From CAVPTL01 sp963708725 (GTDB lineage Bacteria > Actinomycetota > Thermoleophilia > Gaiellales > JAICJC01), in the NCBI GenBank assembly GCA_963708725.1, contig CAVPTL010000017.1, positions 1-30,460 of the forward strand: a stretch of DNA of 30,460 nucleotides, in the 5' to 3' direction. This document shows, one piece after another, positions 7,616 to 15,150 of this stretch (the first letter of the stretch is position 1; each line of letters starts with the position of its first letter). The position numbers and the translations under genes are program-made. The notes under the pieces were generated by a model. That model was not told the DNA's origin. It searched no databases and was given only the letters and a program-made list of their open reading frames with translations.

Positions 7616-8875
7616 ATGAAGGTCAAGCCACTGCCAGGGATCTTGTTGGCGTCCACGTTCCTGCTGTTCGTTATGGGCAACGTCCTGGGATTGGTGACGC
7701 ACGATCCTCAGAACGCGGGAAACTGGGGTGGCGGTGGAGCGCCGGCGCTTCTGGCGGTCTCGCTGGCGCTGTTCTGCTTCTCCGTGGTGGGGTGCCTGAT
7801 CGCCTCACGCCAACCACAAAACGCGATCGGTTGGATCCTGATCGCAGTCGGGTTTTCGTGGGCATTTGACTCGGCGGTGGAGGGCTACGCGGTCTACGGT
7901 CTGGTGACGCATCCAGGGTCGCTGCCGGCAGCGAGTTACGCAAACGCGATTGACGATTGGCTGTGGGTGGTCAGTGTCGGGCTGATGGGAACGTTCCTGT
8001 TCCAACTGTTTCCGGAAGGTCGGCTGCTCAGCCCGCGGTGGCGTCCGCTCGCCTACGTGTCCGGCGCGTCGTTGCTGGTGACGGTGGCGTGTGATGTGCT
8101 GCTCATCGAAAGCCTGCCGGATAGCGTCGCGCCGGCCAGCCCAAATCCGTTTGCGATCGGGGCCTTGAGCGGGATTCCCGATGTCGCATCCGTGTCGCTG
8201 GCAGTCCTGCTCTTGTGCGTACCCGCCTCAGCGGCCGTGTTGCTGATTCGTTATTGGCGCTCGTCCGGAGTCGCTCGGTTACAGATGAAGTGGCTGGTTT
8301 CGGCGACGTCGGCGATCGTGATCTTCTACGGGGTGATCGTTGCCATCAGCGGGTCACCGCATCCACCGCTCTGGCTGGAGGTTGCGCAGGACGCTGCGAT
8401 CGTCAGCTTCTGCCTGATCCCGCTCTCGATCGGGGCAGCGGTGCTCCGCTACCGGCTCTACGAGATCGACGTGATCGTGCGGCGCACCGTCGTCTACTCC
8501 GTCCTGGCCGGGATACTCGTCATCGTCTACCTGGGCTCGGTGTCGGCACTCGGCTGGCTGGGACGCGAGATAACCGGCCAATCAGGGGCACTCGCGGTCA
8601 CGCTCTCCACCCTGTTGGTGGCGCTGAGCTTCCACCCGCTTCGTACGCGGATCCAGCACGTGGTGGATCGCCGGTTCTACCGGCAGCGGTACGACGCGGC
8701 CGAAACGCTCGCAGCGTTCAGCGCTCATCTCCGCGGGCAGATCGATGTCACCGCGCTCCAAACCGACGTGCTCGAGGTCGTCCATTCCACGCTCCAACCG
8801 CGCCACGCGAGCCTTTGGCTGCGACCCGCTGACTCCAGAGGGAAGGAAGAATCACTGACCCACTACTCATTGTGA
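7616..8875 (+). CDS. Multi-pass membrane sensor without kinase domain
   Basis: Integral membrane protein of 419 residues. Residues 1-330 hold about nine hydrophobic segments, including LIASRQPQNAIGWILIAVGF and VLRYRLYEIDVIVRRTVVYS, which are typical of a sensory region found before histidine kinases or GAF domains in Actinobacteria and Chloroflexi. Residues about 345-405 are the cytosolic linker FHPLRTRIQHVVDRRFYRQR through LQPRHASLWLR. The protein then ends at SLTHYSL with no dimerisation helix, H-box or ATPase domain. No SD is obvious, but CATAAT at 7602-7607 lies 8 bases before the ATG, consistent with a leaderless transcript. Function unknown; it may be a sensor that works with a separate kinase or a truncated relic. 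Confidence 0.75.
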   Translation: MKVKPLPGILLASTFLLFVMGNVLGLVTHDPQNAGNWGGGGAPALLAVSLALFCFSVVGCLIASRQPQNAIGWILIAVGFSWAFDSAVEGYAVYGLVTHPGSLPAASYANAIDDWLWVVSVGLMGTFLFQLFPEGRLLSPRWRPLAYVSGASLLVTVACDVLLIESLPDSVAPASPNPFAIGALSGIPDVASVSLAVLLLCVPASAAVLLIRYWRSSGVARLQMKWLVSATSAIVIFYGVIVAISGSPHPPLWLEVAQDAAIVSFCLIPLSIGAAVLRYRLYEIDVIVRRTVVYSVLAGILVIVYLGSVSALGWLGREITGQSGALAVTLSTLLVALSFHPLRTRIQHVVDRRFYRQRYDAAETLAAFSAHLRGQIDVTALQTDVLEVVHSTLQPRHASLWLRPADSRGKEESLTHYSL

Positions 8876-8881
8876 CACCGG

Positions 8882-8998
8882 TTACGCGGCCGGATCGCCG
8901 CCGTCCAGGGCGAAACCAGCCGGCGAGCCGACGTCGTTCAACACCGTCTCGAGCAGGTCGATCGCAACGCGCTCGGGAAGCGACGCTTCGGTAGTCAC
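8882..8998 (-). CDS. Small ORF, possible extension of the upstream small protein
   Basis: From GTG at 8998 this frame encodes 38 residues ending GFALDGGDPAA at a TAA at 8882-8884. The frame is the same as that of the 92-residue protein just upstream and stays open from that protein's TAA (9062-9064) for 59 sense codons, with about 80 percent G/C at third positions. It ends 7 bases from the convergent sensor gene. No good SD precedes the GTG. It could be a separate tiny gene, the rest of a gene split by a nonsense mutation, or a chance open frame. Not recognised. Confidence 0.35.
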   Translation of the reverse strand: MTTEASLPERVAIDLLETVLNDVGSPAGFALDGGDPAA

Positions 8999-9061
8999 CC
9001 GACTCTCGGGTTGCGCGCGTGGGTACCGGTGCCATGTGTGCCCCAAGGAGGCGGTGACCTC

Positions 9062-9340
9062 TTAGGGGAGACGGTCGGCGGCTTCCTCGCCGGCTGCGGT
9101 CAGCTTGGCTGAACGTTCACCGCCGGAGTTGGTGTACTCGGCGAGCCCCAGATGGACCAGGTGATCGAGGTTCTCGGCGATCGCCTGATGGAGCTGCTCG
9201 GAGTCGTGTCCCTCGGCGGAGTCTCGCCCTTCGGCGGCGACCACGGTCGCGATGTCCGTCACCGAGTCCCCGCCGTCGGCGTGAAGGACCCGGAGGATCA
9301 CGTCCTGGTAGGGGAAACTGTTGATGGAACCCATGCTCAT
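9062..9340 (-). CDS. Small winged-helix-like hypothetical protein
   Basis: Protein of 92 residues that I cannot assign to a named family. ATG at 9340 follows gagaggagc, a good SD. The pattern (DVILRVLHADGG, then EQLHQAIAENLDHLVHLGLA, then GERSAKLTAAGEEAADRLP) looks like a small winged helix: helices followed by a short beta wing and the 'LTxxGxxxA' ending common in MarR/PadR-type domains. A role in DNA binding is only suggested by this shape. It is divergent from the lipoprotein gene at 9518, with a shared gap of 177 bases. See the adjacent entry for the coding-like frame after its stop codon. Confidence 0.65.
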   Translation of the reverse strand: MSMGSINSFPYQDVILRVLHADGGDSVTDIATVVAAEGRDSAEGHDSEQLHQAIAENLDHLVHLGLAEYTNSGGERSAKLTAAGEEAADRLP

Positions 9341-9517
9341 GGCGTAGCTCCTCTCGTCGGGGACAACGGTTCAGGATATACCTGCCTGAGCGACGAGGTG
9401 CAGGATCCGTTTGTGCTGAAGCTCGAGTTCAGGACGCCGACCCGGGCGGAGCAACGTCAATGACTCGGCGTAGCATTGGATCTCAATGATTCGCGCCAGG
9501 CTGACGATGTGTCTGAG

Positions 9518-10252
9518 ATGAAGACGAGCCGCCGTGCGATCGCTCCCCTTATCGTCACTGTGCTGGTCGTCGTGTCCGGTTGTGGCGGCAGCGGGAGCGC
9601 TTCGAGTCAGACACGCGCTTCGAGCCACGAGAGCCTGAGTCGCAAGTCACGCAGAGCGGCGATCAAGATTCTGCTGGCCGCCGACGACGCATCTGATGCG
9701 GCGCGAGGATTCCACCTCTCCGGCCACATGCCCGACGGCAACGGCCATGTCATGACGATCAACGTCCGCGTCGTTGATTCCGCAGGTGCTGGCACGGTGC
9801 GTGCGAACGGTGGAGTCGTGAGGATGATCCTGTTTGGTGATACCTCATACTTCCATGCCAACGCGCGGTTTTGGGCGCTTGGGTCGCACCATCGGGCGCA
9901 TGACCCCCGGCTCGACGGGCATTGGCTGGACGTTTCTGACCTGCCGGCGTTCGCGCCGTTCTTGAGCTTGGCGCAAAAGGACAAGCTCCTGTATCGGGTG
10001 ATGGGCCCCGCGGGGGTGCTTTCGCGGGTCGGCACTCAGATGTACCACGGAGTGCGGGTCGTCGTCTTGGGCGATTCAGCCGGTGGGTCGATCTATGTCG
10101 CAGCGTCGATTCCTCACCTCCCGGTCGCGATCGTTGGAGAGAAACACAACGGCACCCTGGTGTTCAACGACTGGAATAGGCCAATCAACGTCAAGAGTCC
10201 ACCGAATCCGCTCGAGTTCCTTCAAGTCGGATCGCAGAGCGGCGGCCTTTAA
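9518..10252 (+). CDS. Secreted lipoprotein, LppX/LprAFG-like
   Basis: Predicted lipoprotein of 244 residues. ATG at 9518 was chosen because it places MKTSRR directly before a hydrophobic stretch and a lipobox (VVVSGC); the frame is open further upstream to 9476 but that would bury the signal. After a Ser/Gly-rich linker the mature part has alternating strand-like segments (GFHLSGHMP, HVMTINVRVVDSAGAGTVR, VRMILFGDTSYFHAN, HWLDVSDL) resembling the LppX/LprG beta-sheet fold that binds lipids in mycobacteria. Similarity is by pattern only. It stands alone on the + strand, 44 bases before the VOC gene. Likely anchored on the outer face of the cytoplasmic membrane. Confidence 0.7.
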   Translation: MKTSRRAIAPLIVTVLVVVSGCGGSGSASSQTRASSHESLSRKSRRAAIKILLAADDASDAARGFHLSGHMPDGNGHVMTINVRVVDSAGAGTVRANGGVVRMILFGDTSYFHANARFWALGSHHRAHDPRLDGHWLDVSDLPAFAPFLSLAQKDKLLYRVMGPAGVLSRVGTQMYHGVRVVVLGDSAGGSIYVAASIPHLPVAIVGEKHNGTLVFNDWNRPINVKSPPNPLEFLQVGSQSGGL

Positions 10253-10296
10253 GTCGTGTAGGCGAATCGGCTCCGATTTCCTGCGAAGATAGCGAC

Positions 10297-10650
10297 ATGG
10301 AACGTGTACATGGAATCGGTGGATACTTCTTGCGGGCCGCCAACCCAGCGGCGCTCGGGGCGTGGTATCGCGACTGTCTGGGCCTGGACGCAGATGAGCA
10401 TGGTCTCTGGCATCCGCAGGACGGGCCGACGGTATTCGCCACGTTCGCCTCCGACACCGACTACTTCGGGTCACCGGGCCAGCAGACCATGATCAACTTC
10501 CGGGTCGGCGACCTGGACGCGATGCTTGCGCAACTACGCGCCAAAGGTGCTGATGTCGCCGACGACCTGCAGGAGATGGAGGGCGTCGGCAGGTTCGGCT
10601 GGGTGACTGATCCCGAGGGCAACCGGATCGAGCTCTGGCAGCCGACCTGA
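10297..10650 (+). CDS. VOC family (glyoxalase/dioxygenase fold) protein
   Basis: Single-unit vicinal oxygen chelate protein of 117 residues. It has the two beta-alpha-beta-beta-beta modules: GGYFLRAANPAALGAWYRDC with GLDADEHG, then INFRVGDLDAMLAQLRAKGA with FGWVTDPEGNRIELWQP. The C-terminal DPEGNRIELWQ is the classic glyoxalase-like signature with the metal-ligand Glu. The N-terminal ligand position is less obvious, so catalysis is uncertain; some members only bind ligands or antibiotics. The next gene starts 17 bases downstream and may be co-transcribed. Confidence 0.85.
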   Translation: MERVHGIGGYFLRAANPAALGAWYRDCLGLDADEHGLWHPQDGPTVFATFASDTDYFGSPGQQTMINFRVGDLDAMLAQLRAKGADVADDLQEMEGVGRFGWVTDPEGNRIELWQPT

Positions 10651-10667
10651 CCGCGAGCGCCCCCACC

Positions 10668-11663
10668 ATGAAGCAGGCAGTGCTCCGGGCGCCTGGAAAG
10701 TTCGACATCGTCGAAGCGCCGGTGCCGTCGATCGGTGCGACCGAGTTGCTCGTGCGCGTCGGCGCGTGTGGAGTGTGCGCGTCGGAGCTGGACATGTTCA
10801 CCGGCCACAGCGACCGGCAGTTTCCGATGCTGCTCGGCCACGAGGTCAGCGGCATCGTCGCGCAGGTCGGGACTGCGGTGACTCGCCAGCGGGTCGGCGA
10901 TCGCGTCGGGATCTGGGTCACAGAGGCCGGGTTCTCGGAGTACGTCAAGGTCGATACCAACTACGCGCTGCCGGCGGGGGACATGCCTCTCGAGCTCGCG
11001 CTGGCCGAGCCGATGGCATGCGCGGTCAATGCGGTCGAGGTGGCCGACCCCCAACTCGGCGACGACGTTGTGATCGTGGGCGCCGGCTTCATGGGCGCGC
11101 TGGTGCTCAAGCTCGTGCTGCTGCGCGGCCCCCGCAAGGTGTTCGTCGCCGACGCAAGGCCCGAGGCACTTGCGTTTGCCCGCTCGATCGGAGCCACCCA
11201 CACGATCGATGTCCGCACCGAGTCGCTCGTCGACGTGGTGCGAGCAAACACCGATCGCGTCCCCGCCGGCACCTTCGGGGATGTCGATGCCCTCGACGAG
11301 GTCGGCGCCGACATCAGCTTCGAGGTGACGGGAGTGCAGGCGCCGCTCGCCATCCTCGGTGACGCCACCCGCATGGCCGGCAAGGTCGTGATCGTCGGCT
11401 ACCACCAGGGTGGCAATCGTGAGATCCCGCTCGGCGACTGGAACTGGAAGGCGTTGCAGGTGATCAATGCGCACTTCCGTGAGATCTCCACCATCATGAG
11501 CGGCATGCGCACCGGGATGCGGCTCTTGAGCTCGGGCCGAGTTGAGATCGACGATCTCGTCACCCACCGCTTCGGCCTCGACGATGTCGGACTCGCCTTC
11601 CAGGTCGCGATCGACAAGCCGGAGGGGTTCGTGAAATCAACGGTCATCGTCGCGGGGGAGTAG
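10668..11663 (+). CDS. Zinc-type medium-chain alcohol dehydrogenase
   Basis: NAD(P)-dependent dehydrogenase of the medium-chain family, 331 residues, soluble. The N-terminal GroES-like domain shows the catalytic zinc region GACGVCASELDMFTGH and GHEVSGIVAQVG. The Rossmann fold follows with GAGFMGALVLKL. It lacks the four-cysteine lobe for a structural zinc found in many ADHs, as in short sugar-alcohol or 'MDR' members. The C-terminal part (FREISTIMSGMRTGMRLLSS) resembles polyol or sugar dehydrogenase-like proteins. A HAD phosphatase follows 44 bases later, which would fit a phosphosugar or polyol route, but the substrate cannot be assigned. Confidence 0.88.
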   Translation: MKQAVLRAPGKFDIVEAPVPSIGATELLVRVGACGVCASELDMFTGHSDRQFPMLLGHEVSGIVAQVGTAVTRQRVGDRVGIWVTEAGFSEYVKVDTNYALPAGDMPLELALAEPMACAVNAVEVADPQLGDDVVIVGAGFMGALVLKLVLLRGPRKVFVADARPEALAFARSIGATHTIDVRTESLVDVVRANTDRVPAGTFGDVDALDEVGADISFEVTGVQAPLAILGDATRMAGKVVIVGYHQGGNREIPLGDWNWKALQVINAHFREISTIMSGMRTGMRLLSSGRVEIDDLVTHRFGLDDVGLAFQVAIDKPEGFVKSTVIVAGE

Positions 11664-11707
11664 CCGCCGGCGGTTTGCGCCGCGTCCGGCCCGGGCACTC
11701 ATAGAGG

Positions 11708-12358
11708 ATGTCGGCCGACGCCTCAGTCTTGCTCGACGTCGACGGGACTCTCGTCGACTCCAACTACGCCCACGTGTACGCATGGTCACTGGCGTTCGCC
11801 GAGGAGGGGCTCTCGGTGCCGGCCTGGGAAATCCACCGCGCGATCGGGATGGGCTCGGACAAGCTGGTGCCAAAGCTCGTCGGCCAGAACGTCGCCGATC
11901 GGATCGGTGACGCGGTCAGCGAGCGGCACGACTCCATGTTTACGGACATGATCGACGAGGTGCGCCCGCTGCCCGGTGCTCGCGACCTGCTCATAGCGCT
12001 CAAGCAACGCGGCTATTACACGGTGCTCGCGAGCTCGGCCAAGTCCAACGAGGTCGAGCACTACATCGATCTGCTCGACGCGAGGGACCTGATCGACTCG
12101 TGGACAACATCCTCCGACGTCGACCGCACCAAGCCCGACCCCGACCTGATCGAGGTTGCCATCCAGCGCGCCGAGGCAACGCCGCTTGCAATGATCGGAG
12201 ACTCGGTGTGGGACTGTCGTGCCGCCGCTAGCGCGGGACTGCCGACTCTGGCGCTGCTCTCGGGCGGCATCTCGGCCGCCGAGTTGCGGGTCGCCGGCGC
12301 ACGCAGCGTTCACCGAGATGCCGCTGAACTCGCGAAAACGCTCAGCCACTGTGAATAA
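11708..12358 (+). CDS. HAD-superfamily hydrolase (phosphatase-like)
   Basis: Haloacid-dehalogenase-type hydrolase of 216 residues, subfamily IA (phosphoglycolate phosphatase/beta-phosphoglucomutase-like). Motif I is LLDVDGTLVDSN (nucleophile D10, acid D12), motif II lies at VLASSAKSNEV, the Lys of motif III at DRTKPDPDL, and motif IV at AMIGDSVWDCRAA. An alpha-helical cap lies between motifs I and II. It probably dephosphorylates a small sugar phosphate or phosphoglycolate. Its TAA stop (12356-12358) lies inside the 33-bp palindrome at 12351-12383, which also supplies the stop of the convergent kelch gene. Confidence 0.88.
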   Translation: MSADASVLLDVDGTLVDSNYAHVYAWSLAFAEEGLSVPAWEIHRAIGMGSDKLVPKLVGQNVADRIGDAVSERHDSMFTDMIDEVRPLPGARDLLIALKQRGYYTVLASSAKSNEVEHYIDLLDARDLIDSWTTSSDVDRTKPDPDLIEVAIQRAEATPLAMIGDSVWDCRAAASAGLPTLALLSGGISAAELRVAGARSVHRDAAELAKTLSHCE

Positions 12359-12383
12359 ATGGTGCCAGGCACCATTTATTCAC
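12351..12383. repeat. Palindromic repeat copy 1 (33 bp, perfect)
   Basis: Arms gtgaataaatggtgcc and ggcaccatttattcac around a central A, with 16 of 16 bases paired. It lies between two convergent genes and contains the TAA stop of both (12356-12358 on +, 12376-12378 on -). Same family as 25897-25927, 27623-27653 and 30265-30295. There is no U-tract, so a standard intrinsic terminator role is not obvious. Confidence 0.9.
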
Positions 12384-13365
12384 GCTGCTTGATCTCGGCT
12401 GAGAGGCCGGCGCGGAGCAGTTCGAGGGCCACGCGCTCGGCTTCCTCACGGGTGGCAAAGGGGCCGGCCTCGCCGCCGGCGATCACCACGAACTCGGTGC
12501 CCAGCGGTGTGGGCTGCGGGGGTGGGGGAGCGGTGGCGGGGGCGATCGGAGCGGCGGCCTGCACCGAATCGCTCTGGCTCACGATCAGCCGTCCCTCGTG
12601 GACGAACGCGTCGGCATACGCGCCGGGTGAAGGCAATGGCCGGTCGGTCTGCCATCCGCCGCCGGCCGAGTCATACATTGCGACCGACTCGTCGTTTCCC
12701 CCGACCAGGTAGAGCCTGTCCGGTGCGACCCACGCCGCTGCGCCGCGTGACACCGCCTGGGGCAGCGTGCCCGCTTCCTCCAACTGGTGGGTCGTGGAGT
12801 CGAACCGAAGCCAGTCGTCGAGCACGGTCGCGTTGGGGTCGCCCAACCGCGACGCTCCGTCGATCCAGTCGCCGCCCAGGATGTCGATGCCCACACCGTC
12901 GGGGCGCACGGCGGCGTGACAGTCGCTGACCGGGTGGGGCAGAAGCGCCACCGTCTCGGAGCTGCCGGTCGCGAGGTCGAACCGCTCGACCTGGCGCAGC
13001 GCCGCGGCCCCCCGTTCGCTGTGCACGCGCCCGCCGAAGAGGTACAGGGCACCGCCGGCCGTCGCGGCCGTGGTTCGGAACATCGGCTGTCGCAGCGTCC
13101 CGACATCCGCCCAGCTGCGCTGCTCGGGGTCGTAGGCCGAGACGATGCCCTTGGTGCCGATCAGCAGCACCAGGTCGTCAACGCTCGCAAGCGTCGCGGT
13201 CGCCTTGTGCCGGTTGCTCGCCGGCACCGGGCTGACGGTGGCGGTCGCGATGTCGAACGCGACCGTGTCGCGCTTGTTCGGGCCGATGGCGTAGAGCACG
13301 CCGTTGGCCAGCGCCGCCGAACGCGTGAACGCCGGAAGCTTGCCGAGAGTTTGCCACTGCAGCAC
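12376..13365 (-). CDS. Kelch-repeat beta-propeller protein with SPOR-like tail
   Basis: Protein of 329 residues without a signal peptide. Residues 1-260 hold about five to six kelch-type blades, each with a Gly-rich strand followed by an aromatic-containing strand (GALYLFGGRVHS, GVGIDILGGDWIDG, RLYLVGGNDESVAMYD). A proline linker (PPPPQPTP) follows, then a ~40-residue tail GTEFVVIAGGEAGPFATREE... with the spacing of a SPOR/peptidoglycan-binding-like fold (aromatic-V strand, 'GPFxTxEEAE', helix). SPOR domains are normally periplasmic, so a cytosolic version would be odd. Start GTG at 13365. It is divergent from the aldolase gene; its stop is in the palindrome. Partner unknown. Confidence 0.75.
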   Translation of the reverse strand: MLQWQTLGKLPAFTRSAALANGVLYAIGPNKRDTVAFDIATATVSPVPASNRHKATATLASVDDLVLLIGTKGIVSAYDPEQRSWADVGTLRQPMFRTTAATAGGALYLFGGRVHSERGAAALRQVERFDLATGSSETVALLPHPVSDCHAAVRPDGVGIDILGGDWIDGASRLGDPNATVLDDWLRFDSTTHQLEEAGTLPQAVSRGAAAWVAPDRLYLVGGNDESVAMYDSAGGGWQTDRPLPSPGAYADAFVHEGRLIVSQSDSVQAAAPIAPATAPPPPQPTPLGTEFVVIAGGEAGPFATREEAERVALELLRAGLSAEIKQRE

Positions 13366-13388
13366 TGCGCCGACTTTAGATCATTGTC

Positions 13389-13400
13389 TGCCTGGCACCA
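13389..13400. repeat. Core fragment of the palindromic repeat
   Basis: TGCCTGGCACCA is the reverse complement of the core TGGTGCCAGGCA of the four full palindromes, but the gaataa arms are missing. It lies in the gap between the kelch and aldolase genes. It may be a worn copy or coincidence. Confidence 0.3.
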
Positions 13401-13430
13401 CCCTCGTCTATGCGACGCCTATGCAAGCAT

Positions 13431-13449
13431 TTCCGAACAGCGTTCGGAA
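13431..13449. promoter_or_regulatory. Palindromic operator upstream of the aldolase/dha operon
   Basis: TTCCGAACAGCGTTCGGAA is a perfect inverted repeat (8-3-8) whose right end is 51 bases before the aldolase GTG. Its core GAACAGCGTTC matches GAACAACGTTC upstream of glpF (24148-24158). The arrangement is what a dimeric repressor would bind. Confidence 0.6.
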
Positions 13450-13500
13450 AAAACGGTAAGCTCTGTCTTCCTGGCCAACGACGGCGGTGGGAGGGGGCCT

Positions 13501-14352
13501 GTGGCGGTCGAACCGTTCAAAGAGATCCTGGATCGCGCGTTCGCGGACCGCTACGGGGTGGCGGCGTTCAATGTGGTCAACGACCTGACGATCGACGCGG
13601 TGCTGAGCGCCGCGACCGAGCTCAATGCACCGGTGATCCTTCAGACCTCGGTGAAGACGGTGAAGTCGATCGGCGCTGAGGTGCTCTACACGATGGTGCA
13701 CAGCATGGCGGACAAGGCGCCGATCCCGGTCACGCTGCACCTCGACCACTGCCCCGATCGGGCGGTGGTGACCGAATGCCTGGACATCGGCTGGAACTCG
13801 GTGTTGTTCGACGGCTCGGAGCTGCCGGTGGAGGAGGCCCGCCGTCAGACGATCGAGGTCGTGGCCGAGGCCCGCCGCCACGGTGCGCATGTGGAGGGCG
13901 AGATCGAGGGCATCCGCGGAGTCGAGGACGGCGTCGGCTCCGACGAGGAGGGCCTGGTGCAGACGCTCGAGACCGCGCTTGATTTCATCCGCGGCACGGG
14001 CATCGACTGTTTCGCGCCGGCCATCGGCACCGCGCACGGGATGTATGCCGCAGAGCCGGAGCTGAACTTCCAGCGCGTCTCCGACATCGTCGCGGCCGAG
14101 CCGATCCCGATCTGCCTGCACGGCGGCACCGGCCTCACCGCCGACCAGTTCTCGGATCTGATCGCGCGCGGCTGTGCCAAGGTGAATATCTCGACGGCGC
14201 TCAAGATCGCCTTCGTTCAGGCAAACCGCGAGTTCCTGGAAGCCAATCCGACCAAGAACGATCCGCCGTCGCTGTTTCGTCACGTCCATGCCCGGGTGGC
14301 GGACATGGCCCGGGATCACATCCGGATGTTCGGTAGCGAGGGCAAGGCCTGA
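13501..14352 (+). CDS. Class II fructose/tagatose-bisphosphate aldolase
   Basis: Zinc-dependent class II aldolase of 283 residues that joins DHAP and an aldehyde phosphate, or the reverse. Zinc and catalytic residues are visible: LHLDHCPD (Asp82, His83), HVEGEIEGIRG (Glu region near 132-136), AIGTAHGMY (His179), LHGGTGL (His207) and CAKVNISTALK (phosphate binding). GTG at 13501 was chosen because gggaggggg lies 3 bases upstream; the frame is open far further up, but that part is the antisense of the kelch gene. It heads a run with a HAD phosphatase, dhaL and dhaK, so it likely uses DHAP made by these kinases. KbaY/GatY-type or FBA specificity cannot be separated from sequence alone. Confidence 0.9.
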   Translation: MAVEPFKEILDRAFADRYGVAAFNVVNDLTIDAVLSAATELNAPVILQTSVKTVKSIGAEVLYTMVHSMADKAPIPVTLHLDHCPDRAVVTECLDIGWNSVLFDGSELPVEEARRQTIEVVAEARRHGAHVEGEIEGIRGVEDGVGSDEEGLVQTLETALDFIRGTGIDCFAPAIGTAHGMYAAEPELNFQRVSDIVAAEPIPICLHGGTGLTADQFSDLIARGCAKVNISTALKIAFVQANREFLEANPTKNDPPSLFRHVHARVADMARDHIRMFGSEGKA

Positions 14353-14355
14353 TCC

Positions 14356-15150
14356 GTGCCCGCGCTGATCTTTGACTGCGACGGCGTTTTGGCCGATACC
14401 GAGCGAGACGGTCACCTGCCGGCCTTCAACCAGACGTTCGAGGACGTGGGACTGCCGGTGCGCTGGTCGCCCGAGGAGTACGCCGAGAAGCTCCTGATCG
14501 GCGGCGGAAAAGAACGGATGGCGAGCCTGCTCACTCCGGAGTTCGTCCAGGCCGAGGGCCTGCCCACCGATCCCGACGGTCAGCGCGAGCTGCTCGCCGA
14601 TTGGCACAAGCGAAAGACGGCGCACTACAAGCAGCTCGTGCAGTCCGGTGCGCTTCCCGGCCGGCCCGGGATCAAGCGCATCGTCCAGGACGCGAGCACG
14701 GCGGGGTGGCAACTGGCGGTGGCCTCGACCTCGGCCGAGGAATCGGTGCGGGCGGTGCTGGAGCATGTGGTCGGCGAACGACTGGCGGCCGGTTTCGACG
14801 TGCTCGCGGGCGACGTTGTCCCGGCCAAGAAGCCGGCTCCCGACATCTACCTGCTGGCGATCGACCGGCTCGGTGTCGATGCCGACGACGCGCTGGTGGT
14901 CGAGGACTCGCGCAACGGCCTGATGGCGGCGGTGGCTGCCGGCCTTCGCTGCCTGGTAACCGTCAGCGGCTACACCGAGAGCGAAGACCACCACGAGGCC
15001 GTGCTGGTGGTTTCGAGCCTGGGCGATCCGGGCGGAGAGAAGACTCGTATCCTTGCCAACCGAAGCCCGGCAGATCCCGGCGAGTACGTCACGCTCGACG
15101 ATCTCACCGCCTGCCTGGCCGCCCCGCGCCCGGAGGAGCAGCATGCCTGA
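14356..15150 (+). CDS. HAD-IA hydrolase, CbbY/beta-phosphoglucomutase-like
   Basis: HAD-superfamily protein of 264 residues. Motif I is FDCDGVLADTERDGH (D7 nucleophile, D9), motif II VASTSAEESV, the motif III Lys lies in VPAKKPAPDIY, and motif IV is VVEDSRNGLMAA. This resembles CbbY (xylulose-1,5-bisphosphate phosphatase) and related sugar-phosphate phosphatases. GTG at 14356 starts 3 bases after the aldolase stop, and its TGA overlaps the dhaL start by 8 bases, so it is firmly within the operon. Possible jobs are repair of a misformed sugar bisphosphate from the aldolase/kinase pair or release of free sugar. The C-terminal ~45 residues (after YTESEDHHEAVLVV) extend beyond the usual core. Confidence 0.88.
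   Translation: MPALIFDCDGVLADTERDGHLPAFNQTFEDVGLPVRWSPEEYAEKLLIGGGKERMASLLTPEFVQAEGLPTDPDGQRELLADWHKRKTAHYKQLVQSGALPGRPGIKRIVQDASTAGWQLAVASTSAEESVRAVLEHVVGERLAAGFDVLAGDVVPAKKPAPDIYLLAIDRLGVDADDALVVEDSRNGLMAAVAAGLRCLVTVSGYTESEDHHEAVLVVSSLGDPGGEKTRILANRSPADPGEYVTLDDLTACLAAPRPEEQHA

Noticed and set aside
12351..12383. Palindrome copies as classic rho-independent terminators
   Set aside because: The stem is followed by no T-run on either strand, and arm ends are A/T-rich inside the stem rather than after it. Termination remains possible but unsupported.
12787..13500. Upstream extension of the aldolase frame
   Set aside because: This part is antisense to the kelch gene; GTG at 13501 has a good SD and gives a normal-length aldolase.
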